In this document: positions 38,640-49,587 of the stretch, in pieces
How the letters are laid out: each line of letters opens with the position of its first letter
How positions within the stretch are numbered: the first letter of the stretch is position 1
Source of the DNA: Apteryx mantelli
Taxonomy: Eukaryota; Chordata; Aves; Apterygiformes; Apterygidae
Assembly: GCF_036417845.1 (NCBI RefSeq)
Contig: NC_089981.1
Location: 24,262,001 to 24,326,000, forward strand
Length of the DNA stretch: 64,000 nucleotides
Direction of reading: 5' to 3'
Program-made: the position numbers and the translations under genes
Notes under the pieces: generated by a model
What the model was told of the DNA's origin: nothing
What the model saw: the letters and a program-made list of their open reading frames with translations, nothing else
Databases searched by the model: none

Positions 38640-39171
38640 AGCCATTTATAAATAGGTTTTTATTTATAAAGTCCATTTACATAAAATATGATACTCTTTT
38701 AAAAACTGCATATGTACAACTTATGAAATCCTAACAAGTGCATACAAAAATGCCTTCAATACATTTAAAAAAAAAAAAAAGACTTCAGTTTTCAGAGATG
38801 TGAACCTTCACACCAGGCAAACTTGGACACCCCGGTAAGACCCAAGATAACTTTACAGTCCTTTAGTAAAGTGTTGAAAAGAACTTTTATCTAAAGCGTG
38901 TACCTTGCCGAAACGTCCCAGCCGGCAGCGTTGGAGAGCAGGGGCAGGGGCTGGCTAAAGCAGTTCTCTCCTCACCCTTTTTTGCTTTTAAAAAAAGAAA
39001 AAAAATTCCCCGTACAAAAATAAGTCTTCATAGGCCAGTGCTTCCCGCTCGGCAGTTCAAGCTGGGTATAAAACAGAGTTTGTCCGGCGTGACGGACGTT
39101 CCCTGCCCCCCTCCGCCAGCTGCGGACGCGGGGAAGCATCGCGCGCGTGGTGCGCCAGCCCCGCCGCCGGG
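38640..39171 (-). other. ASCL2: Probable ASCL2 3' untranslated region
   Basis: This stretch runs from the ASCL2 stop to just past the first canonical poly(A) signal on the minus strand. It is AT-rich compared with the coding region and includes A/T runs near 38770 and 38990-39005. No open frame continues the protein. The 3' end is inferred from the signal alone, and a 3'UTR intron, known in some ASCL genes, cannot be excluded. Confidence 0.55.
38659..38664 (-). terminator. Candidate ASCL2 polyadenylation signal AATAAA
   Basis: The plus-strand TTTATT here reads AATAAA on the ASCL2 strand, about 510 bases past the stop. I see no earlier AATAAA or ATTAAA on that strand. It lies in an AT-rich pocket. 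Confidence 0.5.
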
Positions 39172-40330
39172 TCAGTAGGCGCCGAGCCAGCCGGTGAGGT
39201 CGAGCAGGTCCCGCTCGTCGGGGCTGAGCGCCGCCTCGCAGCCGCTCTCCTCGGAGGAGCACGGCGAGCCGGGCGCCGAGGAGCCGAAGGAGGGCGACGC
39301 CGACGAGTAGCCGCCGACGGCGCCGCGGGGCGGGGGGAAGGCGGCGGCGGCGGCGGCGTCGTGCTCGGCGAGGAGGCGCTGCAGGGCGCGGATGTACTCG
39401 ACGGCGGAGCGGAGGGTCTCCACCTTGCTCATCTTCTTGCTGGCGGCGCCGTGGGGGACGTGCTGCCGCAGCGCCGCGAAGCCCAGGTTCACCAGCCGCA
39501 CGCGGTTCCTCTCCCGCTCGTTGCGCCGCGCCACGGCCGCCGCCGCCGCCCCGCCGGGTCCCGGTCCGTGCCCCGGTCCCGGCCCGGGTCCCGGTCGCGG
39601 CAGCGCGGCGAAGGCCAGGCGCCGCTTGCAGCGCAGCAGCTCGGGCGAGGCGGGCCGCCGCCGGCCGCCGCGGGGGGGCAGGGGGGCGGCGGGCGGCGGC
39701 GGCAGCTGCAGGGTGCCGCCGTTCATCGCCGCGCAGCCACGGGGCGAGCGGAGAAGGGAAGGGAGAGGGGAGGAAAAAAAAGAAAGCAACAGCAAAAAAA
39801 TAGCAAACGCGGTAAAAATGCAAAAGCAAGGAGAAGAGAGAAAAACAGCGTGCAATGATGCGGCGGGAGAGCGGCGCCCGCTCCCCCCGCCGGGAGCGTG
39901 CCCGGCGCGTGGGGGCCGCCTCGCTGCGCGCCGCTCCGCGCCTCTGCCGCCGCCGCCGCCGCCGCCCGCCCCTTATCAACACGCGCCGCCGCCGCCCGCC
40001 GCCGCCCGCCGCGCGCGGGGCCCCCGCCGGCCGCACGCGCCGCGCCACGCGCGCCGGCCCCGCGCCCCGCGCGCGCCTCCGCCCCCGCGCGCCCGGCGCG
40101 TGCCGCCGCCCGCCCGCCCCCCCCCCCCCGCGGGGGGTGCGCGCCTCCCCGCTCCTCCGCTGGGGGGTTTTCCCTCCTCCTTCCGATTCCTCTTTTTTTT
40201 TCTTTTTTTCTTTCTGGTAAGGGGAGAGGAGCCGCGTCTGAGGCAGCGCGGCCACCCGCATTCTCAAGTGTCCCCCCCCGCCACCTAAAAAAAAGCAACC
40301 CCCGGGGGGCTGCGGGCCCGCGGCACTGAC
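39150..40330. promoter_or_regulatory. CpG island over ASCL2 and its 5' flank
   Basis: Dense CpG covers the whole ASCL2 frame and continues about 600 bases upstream. The stretch 39940-40130 is almost pure G/C with repeated GCC units and GCGCGC words, and ends in a 13-base C run (40117-40129). No convincing TATA box is visible; the only A/T-rich word inside the GCC-rich part is TTATCAA near 39974-39980. The transcription start is probably within 39.75-40.1 kb, but I cannot place it. Developmental bHLH genes typically sit in such islands. Confidence 0.75.
39172..39726 (-). CDS. ASCL2: Achaete-scute family bHLH transcription factor 2
   Basis: A single-exon frame encodes 184 residues, ending at TGA (complement of 39172-39174). 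The protein is a class II proneural bHLH factor. Such proteins work in the nucleus, pair with E proteins and bind CAGCTG E-boxes; mammalian ASCL2 acts in trophoblast, intestinal stem cells and follicular helper T cells. The bHLH spans residues 66-120: basic region [11 protein letters not shown] (67-77), helix 1, loop with [10 protein letters not shown], and helix 2 with [19 protein letters not shown] (101-119). The HVPHG loop, LLAEHDA after helix 2, the [17 protein letters not shown] tail and the WLGAY end favour ASCL2 over ASCL1. The start at 39724-39726 gives MNGG. The frame is open 43 codons further upstream, but that stretch is hydrophobic and unlike the family; G at -3 also supports MNGG. 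Proline- and alanine-rich low-complexity flanks and a Gly-Pro run (45-59) reflect very high local GC. The minus orientation beside plus-strand TSPAN32 matches the mammalian order. Confidence 0.95.
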   Translation of the reverse strand: MNGGTLQLPPPPAAPLPPRGGRRRPASPELLRCKRRLAFAALPRPGPGPGPGHGPGPGGAAAAAVARRNERERNRVRLVNLGFAALRQHVPHGAASKKMSKVETLRSAVEYIRALQRLLAEHDAAAAAAFPPPRGAVGGYSSASPSFGSSAPGSPCSSEESGCEAALSPDERDLLDLTGWLGAY

Positions 40331-42830
40331 TGAAGCGCCCCCGCCCGTGAGTTAAAAAGAAGTTTTGCCGCAAATATTCGGCCTCGGCTTGGGGGAGGCA
40401 CCCTAAGCTGCGGAGCGGGGGCAGCAAAACTGGGGCGCGCGGCAGAAGCCGCGTGGAGGGAGGCAGGTGCTCCGCGCTGGTTTTTAGGTGCTCCCCGGGT
40501 TTAAACGCCCCCCCCCCCGGCTGTGGTGGGTGCTCACTCCCCTCTGAAACAGCGGTCGCCTGCTCCGCAGCTCCCACCGCGCCTCCCGTGTCCCAGAAGT
40601 GTGCCGGCTGGGAGGAGGGATGGACTTTGGCTATCTGTTCCCGCTTTTTTTGGCAGGGAACAGGTACCGAAACACGGCGCTCTGTCCCCTTCGCTACCCT
40701 GAACGTCGCTGGTGCTGTTCGTAGGTTATGTCCAAGCTTTCGCCTCAAGGTGAGTCGCAGGGGAAGGCTGTTCCCTCCTTTTCCCCCTCATTCCTGCTCC
40801 ACGTCCCTGACGCTTCCCTTGCGCTGGGTGCAGCCCTGGTGCAGCTGGAGGAGGTAGGCTGAGCTGGCTGCTCCAACGGCCTCCAGAAACAGTAATAAAA
40901 AGGGATATCCGTGCTTTCTAGGTGTGATGGAGAGGGGTAGGGACCCGCCGAGCAGGAGGCAAGACAGCCAGCCTTTTCGGCTGGGCTCGCCCTGCCTGGG
41001 TGTGAGGCACGGCCCAGGGCCAGTCCCGCAGCCCCCTTCTCCACCTTACTGGTGCCTTAGCTGTGTCTTTGTAAATCTCTATTCATTGTTTTGCAGGGGT
41101 ATTTATGGAGCTCTATCCTGCAGCAAGGCAATTCTTTTTAAAAAAAGGATTGTTTTTAGCAGTGTCTGTTTGAATAGCTGGCAGTTAGTTGTATGACAGG
41201 ACACTGCTGCAGCCCAATCGGCATCGAGGCTGCAATTCTCGAAAATGAGAGCCGGCAGCTCCTCTCAGTGGGAGTTTGCAGGTGCTTCGCATTTCTGGAA
41301 ATCCCACCCAAATGTGCATCAAATGCAGAACCCACATTCAGTAGCTACCTGTTTTTGTCCATGCCGTAGACCTGGGAAAAAACGTGCGCAGCAGCATGGT
41401 TGGTTTAAAAGGTTTGGCCCACGTAGAGTAGCTCATGACGTGCAGAGCAATCTTGCGAATGCCAGTGCCTAGCGGGATTTTGCCTCAGGAGCTCCTCAGC
41501 CAAGTTCGGGGGAGTTACTTTTGCATTTATTGTGTGCTTGCGTGTTACACAGTTACTTCTGTGCACAAGTATTTACAGGATCATTTCCTCAGCTCAAGCT
41601 GCTCAAGGCAGGCACTTGTCTTCAATATCTGCCAAGTCGGCTTTGCTAGCACAAGGAGTTTATCTCGCACCAACTAGCAATTGTAGCTAGATAGAAAGCG
41701 TTATTACGGCAACAGAGCAATACTGATGTTCACGGTCTTTAAAAAGAAATTCTGATCCAAGTATTTCTGTGAGGAAAGAGGAAGCTCCTTTCTTTGAAGA
41801 TGTGCAAGAGAAAACCTTCTATACTGGAGTAATACTCAAGAGTAACAACTGGGTTTTTGTCATACAAAAATAACTCCAGGGAATTTTTTTAAATTAATAA
41901 CGCACAGTTCAAACATCAGTAAATCCAGTCTCAAGGGAGAACATGCAGCTTCCAGCCCAAATGCTTCCACACTTAATGCTTATGCACAGGCTCAGCTACA
42001 AACTTGACTGGTCCAGATTGGCTTTGGGGCTACTGATCACAAGGCGTGTTGCTAGCCAGATGCGTGTTTGTAGGATCTGGGCCTGCATAAAGCACAAAGG
42101 AACTGTGTGTGCTTTTGCACCAATAAAGCTAGTTTCCTGATGGGCTGAAGGAAGGTACGTCTAGTACTCTGCGAAATGTAATCTTATTTAAAATCTCTTT
42201 ATAAAGTTAATGACTATATAAGCTCCAGTAAAATGAGACATCGTTAAACACTGTATTCTGAACATTCATAATCAACTTCCTGATCATAATCCAGGGGAGA
42301 GCACCCAGAGGTACCCTCTCCATTTCCAAAGAGCAAGAGGGCAGGGAGAAGAAATTCTCCTCTACGCTGGCACGCGTATGGCAAAAGTAATAAATGTAGT
42401 ATTGAGTGGACACCTCACAGCACTGCAAGGTGCAGTAAAACTGTACTGGGAGAGAAGATAAGGTACCTTCACCTCCTAGTGAAGGTCCTCCAAGCCCTGA
42501 AATGGGTGTTATTTCTTGCACCTGCCAAAGGTGGGAGCAAAGTGCTGCCACCTGGCTTTGTGCATGTGTGGGTGGGAAGAGGGCAGACGAGGTGCTGGGA
42601 CCTGTCTGCAGGGACCCTGCTCATTAGACCCAGCTGTCTTGAGCTTGATTACTGCAGGTGGCCAAAGCTGTCTGGAGCTCAGGGGAAACCAGTTAAGAGG
42701 CTCGAGATGGAAAGCCCAGGAAGGAAATGGTGAGGGTCCTGTTCTCCTAGGTGAGTAGGTGCAGCTCTTCTGCCAGGCTGGGCTCTTCTCCTGCCTCTTT
42801 TGCTGGGAGCAGGGCTCAAGTTGTGTGTTT
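40331..42830. other. Intergenic, 5' flank of ASCL2
   Basis: GC-rich to about 40.9 kb, then plain. The first 600 bases may hold upstream parts of the ASCL2 promoter. No gene seen. Confidence 0.6.
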
Positions 42831-42839
42831 AAGTTTTAT

Positions 42840-43600
42840 CACTTGCAAAACTTGACTTCTGAGCAGGTATGGTTTGTATTTAGAATACTGTTTGGGGGGA
42901 GGGGAAAAAAGCATTTAGTTTAAGTAGGATTGTGTGCTTTTTTTTTTTTTCTTTTTCTCAATATGGTCATTTCACTTTCAAGAGGGGAAAAAAAAAAGGT
43001 ATTTGAGTTTATTCTTTGACGGGAACTCCCTGGTTTCAACTTGTGCTCCTTTCAAATGTGCTGTTTCTTGGAATTGATGAACTTTTTTTAATAACTCTCC
43101 TGGCATTTTTTTTCTTTTTACTCATCTGAAATTCATTTGAAAATGCCTGGGAATCATTGTAGGGTTTCTAAGACACACTTTAGAAATTAAAAAAAGAAAA
43201 GTCCTTTGGAGGCTGTGTGATTTCTCCCTGGTTTTGTTTCTTCCAAGGCAGCCGCAGGCAAACTTTGTTTCCATTCATAGCAGAGTTGTACCGTGAATTT
43301 TAAGCTTGGCAAAACACAGCACCCTCCCCCTTTTCTCCTCTCCTTCCCCTCTTGAAAAGAGACAGCCCCGGGTTTAAAAGTTTATTTTAGCTTTGATTGT
43401 GTGTGTGTGCTATATGAATGTTAAGCAGCCTTTACAATGCATCCCTGTGATGAGCCAAAGAATGCAGACTTTGGCTGTGCCTTCCCTTTCTTTTCTTTTT
43501 TTAATAGCTTTTTTTTGTTGTTGTTCTTTCTAGCTTGCTTTCTTTAGAGCCTTCTGTAATTAATGTAGCTTGTGCGTGTTTTGGTGAGAGGAGGGCCTAG
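42840..43600. promoter_or_regulatory. T-rich block with a TCF/LEF-type site, candidate enhancer
   Basis: Repeat-free apart from T and A runs. It contains CTTTGAT at 43391-43397 (TCF/LEF word) about 3.7 kb upstream of ASCL2, a gene known in mammals as a Wnt target. The link is inference; a seven-base match is weak. Confidence 0.3.
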
Positions 43601-43680
43601 TGACTTACTTCAGGGATGTTTTTATTTACAAGCAAGTTGAGAAGTGAATATAACTGCGTTATGGGCAGTAGACAAAAGAG

Positions 43681-43692
43681 CCCCCCCCCCCC
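43681..43692. repeat. Homopolymer C12
   Basis: Twelve uninterrupted C in the ASCL2-TSPAN32 intergenic region. Confidence 0.95.
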
Positions 43693-43699
43693 ATAACTC

Positions 43700-46600
43700 T
43701 GTCACATTTGGAGCTAGCTTCTGCAGCAAAGGAGAGGTCTTCTGTGAAAACAATACGCTGGTTATCTGGCCACCTGCAGCTGGGCATGTGGAGGATTTCA
43801 GAACAGCCATGAAATTATTTTTCTCCTTGTTCTTAAACCTGCTCTGGAAGGTGTTCCATAGCAGTGATTTCCTATGGCAGGAAGACTCCTCATTTCAGTG
43901 GGTTAGAGTGGATTTGTCCCAGCTCAGGACTTTGTCTTGCAAGTCTCGCCACGTGCTTGATCCGGTAAGCGCGGTCCTGAAGCCTGCGCTATGGCACAGC
44001 CGAAGCCTGCTCGGCCATGGCTTGGGTTAGCGAAGGAGGAGTTCAGAGCTTGCCCAGCGCAGCGTTAGCGCACCAAATGCTCGACCCCTTCTAGGAGGGA
44101 CATCTGACGGTGCCTCGGCAGTGTGGGCAGGGGCCGGCTTCCTCAAACTCCGAAGGAGGCTGGAGGTTTTTAGCTCAGCAAAACATAATCTGGTTTTGTT
44201 CCCTTTTTAGATAAATCCTTTCCTTCTGGACAAGGTGGCATGTGCTTCTGACTTCAGTGCAGCTGGGGACGTGGGTATATATTTTTAAAACCTAACAGAA
44301 GACTGGAAGCTGCTACGAGGCCTGAGGAAGAGAGCACCTGCAGACTGCCCGGGCTATTTTCAGCCTCGTACCCCCTTTCTGTGCCCTGGCTGATAACCAG
44401 AGATGGGGCAGGAAGCCGCAGAGTGGAACTGCAGTCACCTGTGGTTTTTGCACCCAGCTTGGAAGTGATAAGTTGGGCTCTTGCGAAGGAGACCAACTGA
44501 TAAAAGCTGGTAAGGCAGGCAGGAAGCCAAGGGTTGAGGCAGAAGCCGCACTGTCATTTAACACATGCGTTGGAGCCCGAGTGGCCCATGCACAGTCTGC
44601 TGAGAAGGGTGCTTGCTTGCCACACGTAGCAGTGTCACTGATGGAGGCAAGGGAGGTGCAAGATGAGGAATAACTGCACACGGTGTCATTGGAGAATCGA
44701 CGATGCAACTGTGTCATGACTTTCCTTGTGTAGGAAGATGTGAGGTGACACGTCGCATCAAGGCAAGGTGCGGAAGGGGCTGGATGGGGTGTTTGTGGAG
44801 TAGCTGCTTCTGCTGGCAGATTGGGGATGTCTGTGCGTGCTCTGAGAGTGCAGCTCTCTGCTGCAAGGCCCACCCATGTCCTACTGCTCACCTGTGTTTT
44901 CAGTATCTTGCCATACTTCCACCTGTGCTTCTTTTTCTATTTGGATCAGGATAGTGTTTTTTTCTTCGCCTCTGCAGCTGAGGCAGGATCTCACAGAGGC
45001 CTTGACACTGGAAATGCACGTCAGTGTTTTACACAATCAGTATTTTGGAGGTCCTTGAGACATGTGTCCATTTTTCCACAAATGCACTTGGAGATCCCTG
45101 TGCCTCCCCAGTAAACGCTGACTGTCAGAGGGCCCTCTGACATGGTGAGGCTTCAGGGTGCCGAGGCTGTGATGTGCTCCTGGGTGTCTGTCTTCTGGTT
45201 TGGGTGGAAAAATCGCGATCCTTCCTGCTACAGCTACAAAAAATTCCTTAGCTCTTCCTGCTGTTGTGCTGGCACAGCCAAAAGCCATGGCCGGGTTGTG
45301 ACTGCTTTGCTTGAACAGGATGCACAAAGCAGTGCTTAGCTTCTGTCCTTTACTTTCTCATGAAGAAGGCCTGAAAAGCTGCCTTTAATGTTAGGAGTGT
45401 GGTATGGGTTGGTTTTCTTCAGGTTTTTTTGTCTGTCCCCCCCCCCCCCCCCCCCCCCCCCGGTCCTTAACCTAAATGATCAAATGTCCTCTGTTTTGTG
45501 GGAGAACTTCTTGGGTGGTAGGATGGCCTCAAATTCCTGTTGAGAGCAGGCCCTCTTCAAAGCAGTAGGGGTGTTCACTCTTTGTCAAAGACCTCATTTT
45601 GCCCCAAAGTGTTCCTGAGGCCACGGAGTTAAATAAGTGTTGTAAATCCCCCCCTTCCTCTTTCAATTACCGCAGTTAAGGCAAGCACATACGCCCCACT
45701 TCCGTTCACTCCGGTGGCACTCAGGCACGTGCTGAATATACCTCCCTGAATCAGGGTCCAACCTCTTAATGTCACAGGTTTACTGACTCTCTGACTATTG
45801 ATTTCCTTCTTTGAGGAGGAAGTAACTTCTTTTGCTCTTTATTATGTTTTTTTTCTTATATTAAGAGTTAACATATGCTCTGTCCCAAACAGAAATCTTT
45901 CAGGTCATACCTGTACCTGAAAAAAGCGGGTGGCGGGAGGGAGAGAAGAGAATAGCTACTCAAGGAAGCGGGTGCGAAACAGAGCATTCCTAGCGCTGCA
46001 TGCTGGCCGCAGCGTTCCTGCTACAGCAGGATCGAGTGTGTGTATTTGTTGGCTGGCATTTACTGAAGCATCTGCTGTCTTCGGCTGGTGTGTTTGCACC
46101 AATATGCAGAGGCATGGATGTCAGTTTTTGCATCTCTTTTTCAGACCAAGTTACCTTACTCTGTTAACCTTGAAAGCTTGTCTTGGTTATTTGCAGTAGC
46201 CATGACAAATCCTATTAGATTTATTAATCTCATAAAAATGCATAGGCATGAAGAAGCAGATATTTTTAAGGGGTATCTGTTCTAGTGCCTCACAGAAAAT
46301 CATAGTAGCATGTGAGAGGGGAGAAACAGGTGTATGCTCCCTTTCTTAAGGCAAGCAACCCTGCGGTGGGAGAAAGAGCACATCTGAAGCAACAGAGGAC
46401 ATGGCCCAAACTCTGCTGGAGTAGGTACTTGCAACCAAACCAGATAAAGTATGTATTTAAATCCAGGCGTTTAAAGTTACTGACCTGCTTTGAAAGCTTT
46501 GTGAGGCAGTAAATATGCCCATTTTTTATGGATGGAGGTGAAAGAAAATAGAGCATCTTCTGTGGAGAGAATAGGAGCACCTCAAAGGTGAGTAGAGAGT

Positions 46601-47140
46601 GATTTGGTGACCCCCTCAGGTGGTCCTGCAGCGAGGTGCAAGGCTCCCAGAGGAACAGAGGAGATCTTTGTGGAACCAAAAGGTGTTGCAGAACAGGGAA
46701 GAAACTGCCCATTTCTTCCATACAGCAATGAGCATCTCTGGGTATTATGCTAGGCTTTGTGGCTAAAATCATGGTTTTTCTACTCTCTTCCTGAAAGAAA
46801 ATATGTGTTCGGTATTGAATATGCTTTGGAATTTCTCCTGCTTATAATAAGTAGTCACATATGCATAGAATCCCCAAATGTCACACGTTTTTCTGGGCTG
46901 TGGGAAGATGGATGTGTCCCCTGTCACTGTCCGCAGAAAGAGAACCCGTGGGGACGGGATCTGAGCGAAACCTGGTGCAGGGCCAGCGACATGGGAACGG
47001 TCCTGGCGTGAAGGGCAGGAGCTGACCTCCGCACGCACCCCCGGGGAACGTCACTGGACATAGTCTGCTGCCTGGAGATGCTGGTGGTGGGGTCCTTGCT
47101 GACTTCCCCCCGTTTTCCTTTTGGGTACTGCAGCGCTTTG
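43700..47140. other. Intergenic between ASCL2 and TSPAN32
   Basis: No exon recognised. Human C11orf21 lies in the matching interval, but I see no counterpart. The C25 run is the only striking structure. Confidence 0.6.
45437..45461. repeat. Homopolymer C25
   Basis: Twenty-five uninterrupted C, the longest such run in the window, in the ASCL2-TSPAN32 intergenic region. Confidence 0.95.
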
Positions 47141-47265
47141 AATGACCTGGGTCAACTTTTATTTCCCGTTTGTGCCCAGGAGCAGGCCGGGTGTGAGGGT
47201 CGCGCGCAGCTGCTGGGTTTGAGGACGCCGAGAGCTGCAGGTGGACACTGCTGCTGTCCCCAGCC

Positions 47266-47320
47266 GGCGAGGCGAGGCGAGGTGAGGCGAGGTAAGGCGA
47301 GGCGAGGCAAGGCAAGGCAA
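47266..47320. repeat. Pentanucleotide array (GGCGA)n
   Basis: Eleven tandem five-base units of GGCGA, with transition variants GGTGA, GGTAA and GGCAA, grade into GGCCT. The differences are all transitions, consistent with an ageing or CpG-decaying array. Confidence 0.9.
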
Positions 47321-47658
47321 GGCCTGGCGGCGCGGGCCTGGCAGAGCCGCTCCGGGAGGCGCGCGGGAGGCGCCCGGGCCTGCGGAAGGAGGTTGCGCTG
47401 GCCTGTGGGGACCTCTAGCGTGGCACGGGGAGTCGCGCAGGCCTCTCGGCCGTGCTGTGTTGTAGCTTCTCGTAGACTTGCCGTTCGCGACCTTCAGTAC
47501 CCGTCTGGGTCAGCCCTGGTGGCTCTTCGGTGGCCGTTCCGCGTGAGAACGCAGGTGAGAACGCGACGAGGCCCGACGTCCCGCAGCGCCAGAAGACAGG
47601 ACCGGCGGTAAGGGCGCTGTGTCTGCGCCCCGCCACAACGCTCTGCAGCCCCGGGGTC

Positions 47659-47661
<3 letters not shown>

Positions 47662-47697
<36 letters not shown>
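47662..47697. repeat. Trinucleotide repeat (CTG)12
   Basis: Twelve perfect CTG units occur in the CpG island. In one frame they would read poly-leucine, in another poly-alanine, which explains the odd open frames here. Confidence 0.95.
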
Positions 47698-47698
<1 letters not shown>

Positions 47699-48059
47699 GC
47701 ACGCCGGGCTGGGAGGCAGCAGAGAGGGACCCGCGCCTCCTCCCTGTCGGGCAGTAATCCCCCCCGCCGCCTGTGGCCGTCCCTGCCAGAAACCCTCCTC
47801 TCCCCACTGCGGCCCCTCCTGTCTCTCGGATCCTTCTATGACCGGCTCACAGGTGATGGCTGGAGCGTGGGGAGCCTGCCCGTGTGCCTGCAGGTACCTA
47901 TCTCCCTGGGCCTGGGGTCGGCGAGGGCGGCCCTGCTCGGCGGCGCCTGGGAGCCACCTCTTTCTCCCTCTTCTGGGAAACCGCTCTCGTTTGTGCCTCG
48001 GGAGGTTGCGACCAAGACGTTTTGCAAGAAGGCTCGCTCTTTCCTAGATAATGATGCAG

Positions 48060-49520
48060 TGAGAATATTGTGTCATGCCGCTTCCTGCGCGCATGGCTTT
48101 GTGCAGCTCATTTTCTCTTGCTTCTCTGTGCTCTACAAAATGCCTCTTCCTTCCTTTTTTCGCTCTTCTTTGACATCTTATCACAGTTAGCGTTACTGTT
48201 GTGGGATGATTTTACTCCCCCCGCCCCGTCTTTGCCACGTTGGGGGAGTGTGGCTTGTTCTCCGTTACTGTTTCATCTCTTTTCTATTGGTCTAGCCTTG
48301 AAACTAAGGGTTATTAAGGCACTCGGTCTTCCTCCGTACTGGAGGCTGTTTGAGATCTACGTTAGGGAAATGTACGTCCAGCAGGCTGTTGTATTTGAAG
48401 TGCACATCTCTGCTGCAAGCATCTCCATGAAGGTGGCACTGTAAAGTCCAAGGTTGTGTTTTCATGTTTGTTCTGTTTTCAAGGAAAAACCCTACCCCAC
48501 AGTGCATTTTATTTTCTGTGTGTTTTTTGTTTTGTTCCCCCCCCCCACTTCTCACCCAGCTCCAAAGGCAGCTGGAGACTTGAGAGTCAAGCTGGGCTCT
48601 TGCTCCCTGCGATGTTTCTGCTGCAGCTGTGACATGCTGCCGTTGGGCACTGCTGTGCAGGTCCATCCTTCTTGTGGCCTGTTCCCAGTGATGCTGCTTT
48701 GCTGCTCGTGGCCCTCGGAAAGGCAAGTGAGAATGAAAAAAGAGGAATTTGGCAGTTTTTCTTCATGATGCCCAGGAAAGACCAGAAGTCACCCCAGTCT
48801 TCTGTAGGTATGGGTCCTTCGGGTCTTCAGTGCAAAGAGAAGAGAAAGAAGAGAGCCAAAACGTGCATGCGCAGAGTCATCTTGCATCAGGTGGTTATGT
48901 TTTCTTGTAACTATTTTCAACACTATTTAAGTGATTTTTCTCCCTCATCTGGAAATGCAAGTTTTTAGTAGAGTCTTGGCCAAATATTATTGCCATTTGG
49001 TGTTTTTTAAATGGAGAGGCTAGAATCTTATGCAGGTCAGGTTGGGCTTTCTTGAAGTATTCTTTAAACAACAGATTAATTTTTAATGAGATTTTCCTAA
49101 ACCTTTTTTCCCCTTAGAGAATTTTTATCCAAATTAAAAGAAGTTATTGACAATGTTCATTAAGCAAAAGCGCTTCTCAATGAAAATGGGATATTTTGGT
49201 ATTGAGTTTTGATTTAAAAGCCTCACTTTTCCCCCCCCCCCCCCCTCTTTTTTGAGGTTTGCTCTGAACTCTGTGAAAGGCTGTTTTCCTGCCTGCTGTT
49301 CTTTATTTCCCGGCTGGCCGTAGACCATGGAGAACCTGGGAAGGCGACGGGCGCCCACAGTAGGATTTACTGCCCCGGCTGCAGGAGGTGTGTCCGTGCG
49401 TAGGTGGAGACTACGCTTCCCAAGACGCCCTGCTGCAAGCAAGCCCCACTTGGGCTGAAGCCCTGGTTTTATCGAGAGCTGTGGGGACCAGCCGCCAGCC
49501 ACCGAGGCAGCGAAGCGGGC
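48060..49520. other. TSPAN32 upstream region
   Basis: Mostly AT-leaning, becoming GC-rich from about 49.3 kb toward the first coding exon. It contains C10 at 48537-48546 and C15 at 49231-49245. The transcription start of TSPAN32 is likely either just upstream of 49,522 or in the 47-48 kb island. Confidence 0.5.
49231..49245. repeat. Homopolymer C15
   Basis: Fifteen uninterrupted C about 280 bases before the TSPAN32 start codon, so possibly in its promoter. Confidence 0.95.
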
Positions 49521-49521
49521 C

Positions 49522-49587
49522 ATGGGACCGAGGTGTGGGACGAGGACCACCAAGTGCCAGCTGCTGGCCACCAGCCTCTGTGCCATG
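49522..49587 (+). CDS. TSPAN32: TSPAN32 coding exon 1
   Basis: The 66 coding bases give 22 residues from ATG at 49522 to the donor ATG|gtaacc at 49588. The product MGPRCGTRTTKCQLLATSL, plus CAM at the end, lines up residue for residue with the N-terminus I recall for human TSPAN32, including the KCQ just before TM1. The exon ends in phase 0, as exon 2 requires. The 5'UTR extent is unknown. Read-through of the donor stays open for many codons, so a naive frame here runs much longer than the real exon. Confidence 0.82.

Larger units (their letters stand above)
47150..48050. promoter_or_regulatory. CpG island upstream of TSPAN32, possible promoter
   Basis: This is a CpG-dense stretch about 1.5-2.3 kb before the TSPAN32 start codon, holding the GGCGA array and the CTG repeat. 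Splice-donor-like words occur inside it on the plus strand (for example GCAG|gtgaga near 47553 and GCG|gtaagg near 47607). It could hold a non-coding first exon of TSPAN32 or the start of another transcript. The open frames across it have repeat-driven, Arg/Ala-rich products and no family resemblance. Confidence 0.5.

Noticed and set aside
38972-40267. 431-codon minus-strand frame over ASCL2
   Set aside because: It overlaps the true ASCL2 frame in another phase and its product is almost entirely Arg/Ala/Pro, an effect of extreme GC content.
39392-40288. 298-codon plus-strand frame antisense to ASCL2
   Set aside because: Low-complexity Pro/Arg/Ala product with no family resemblance; a mirror of the GC-rich sense strand.
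39723-40748. 341-codon minus-strand frame upstream of ASCL2
   Set aside because: Stops opening as GC falls; repeated Arg/Ala/Gly composition and no domain.
47078-47611. 177-codon frame across the CpG island
   Set aside because: The middle is a translation of the GGCGA array and the rest is Arg-rich; no homology or splice support.
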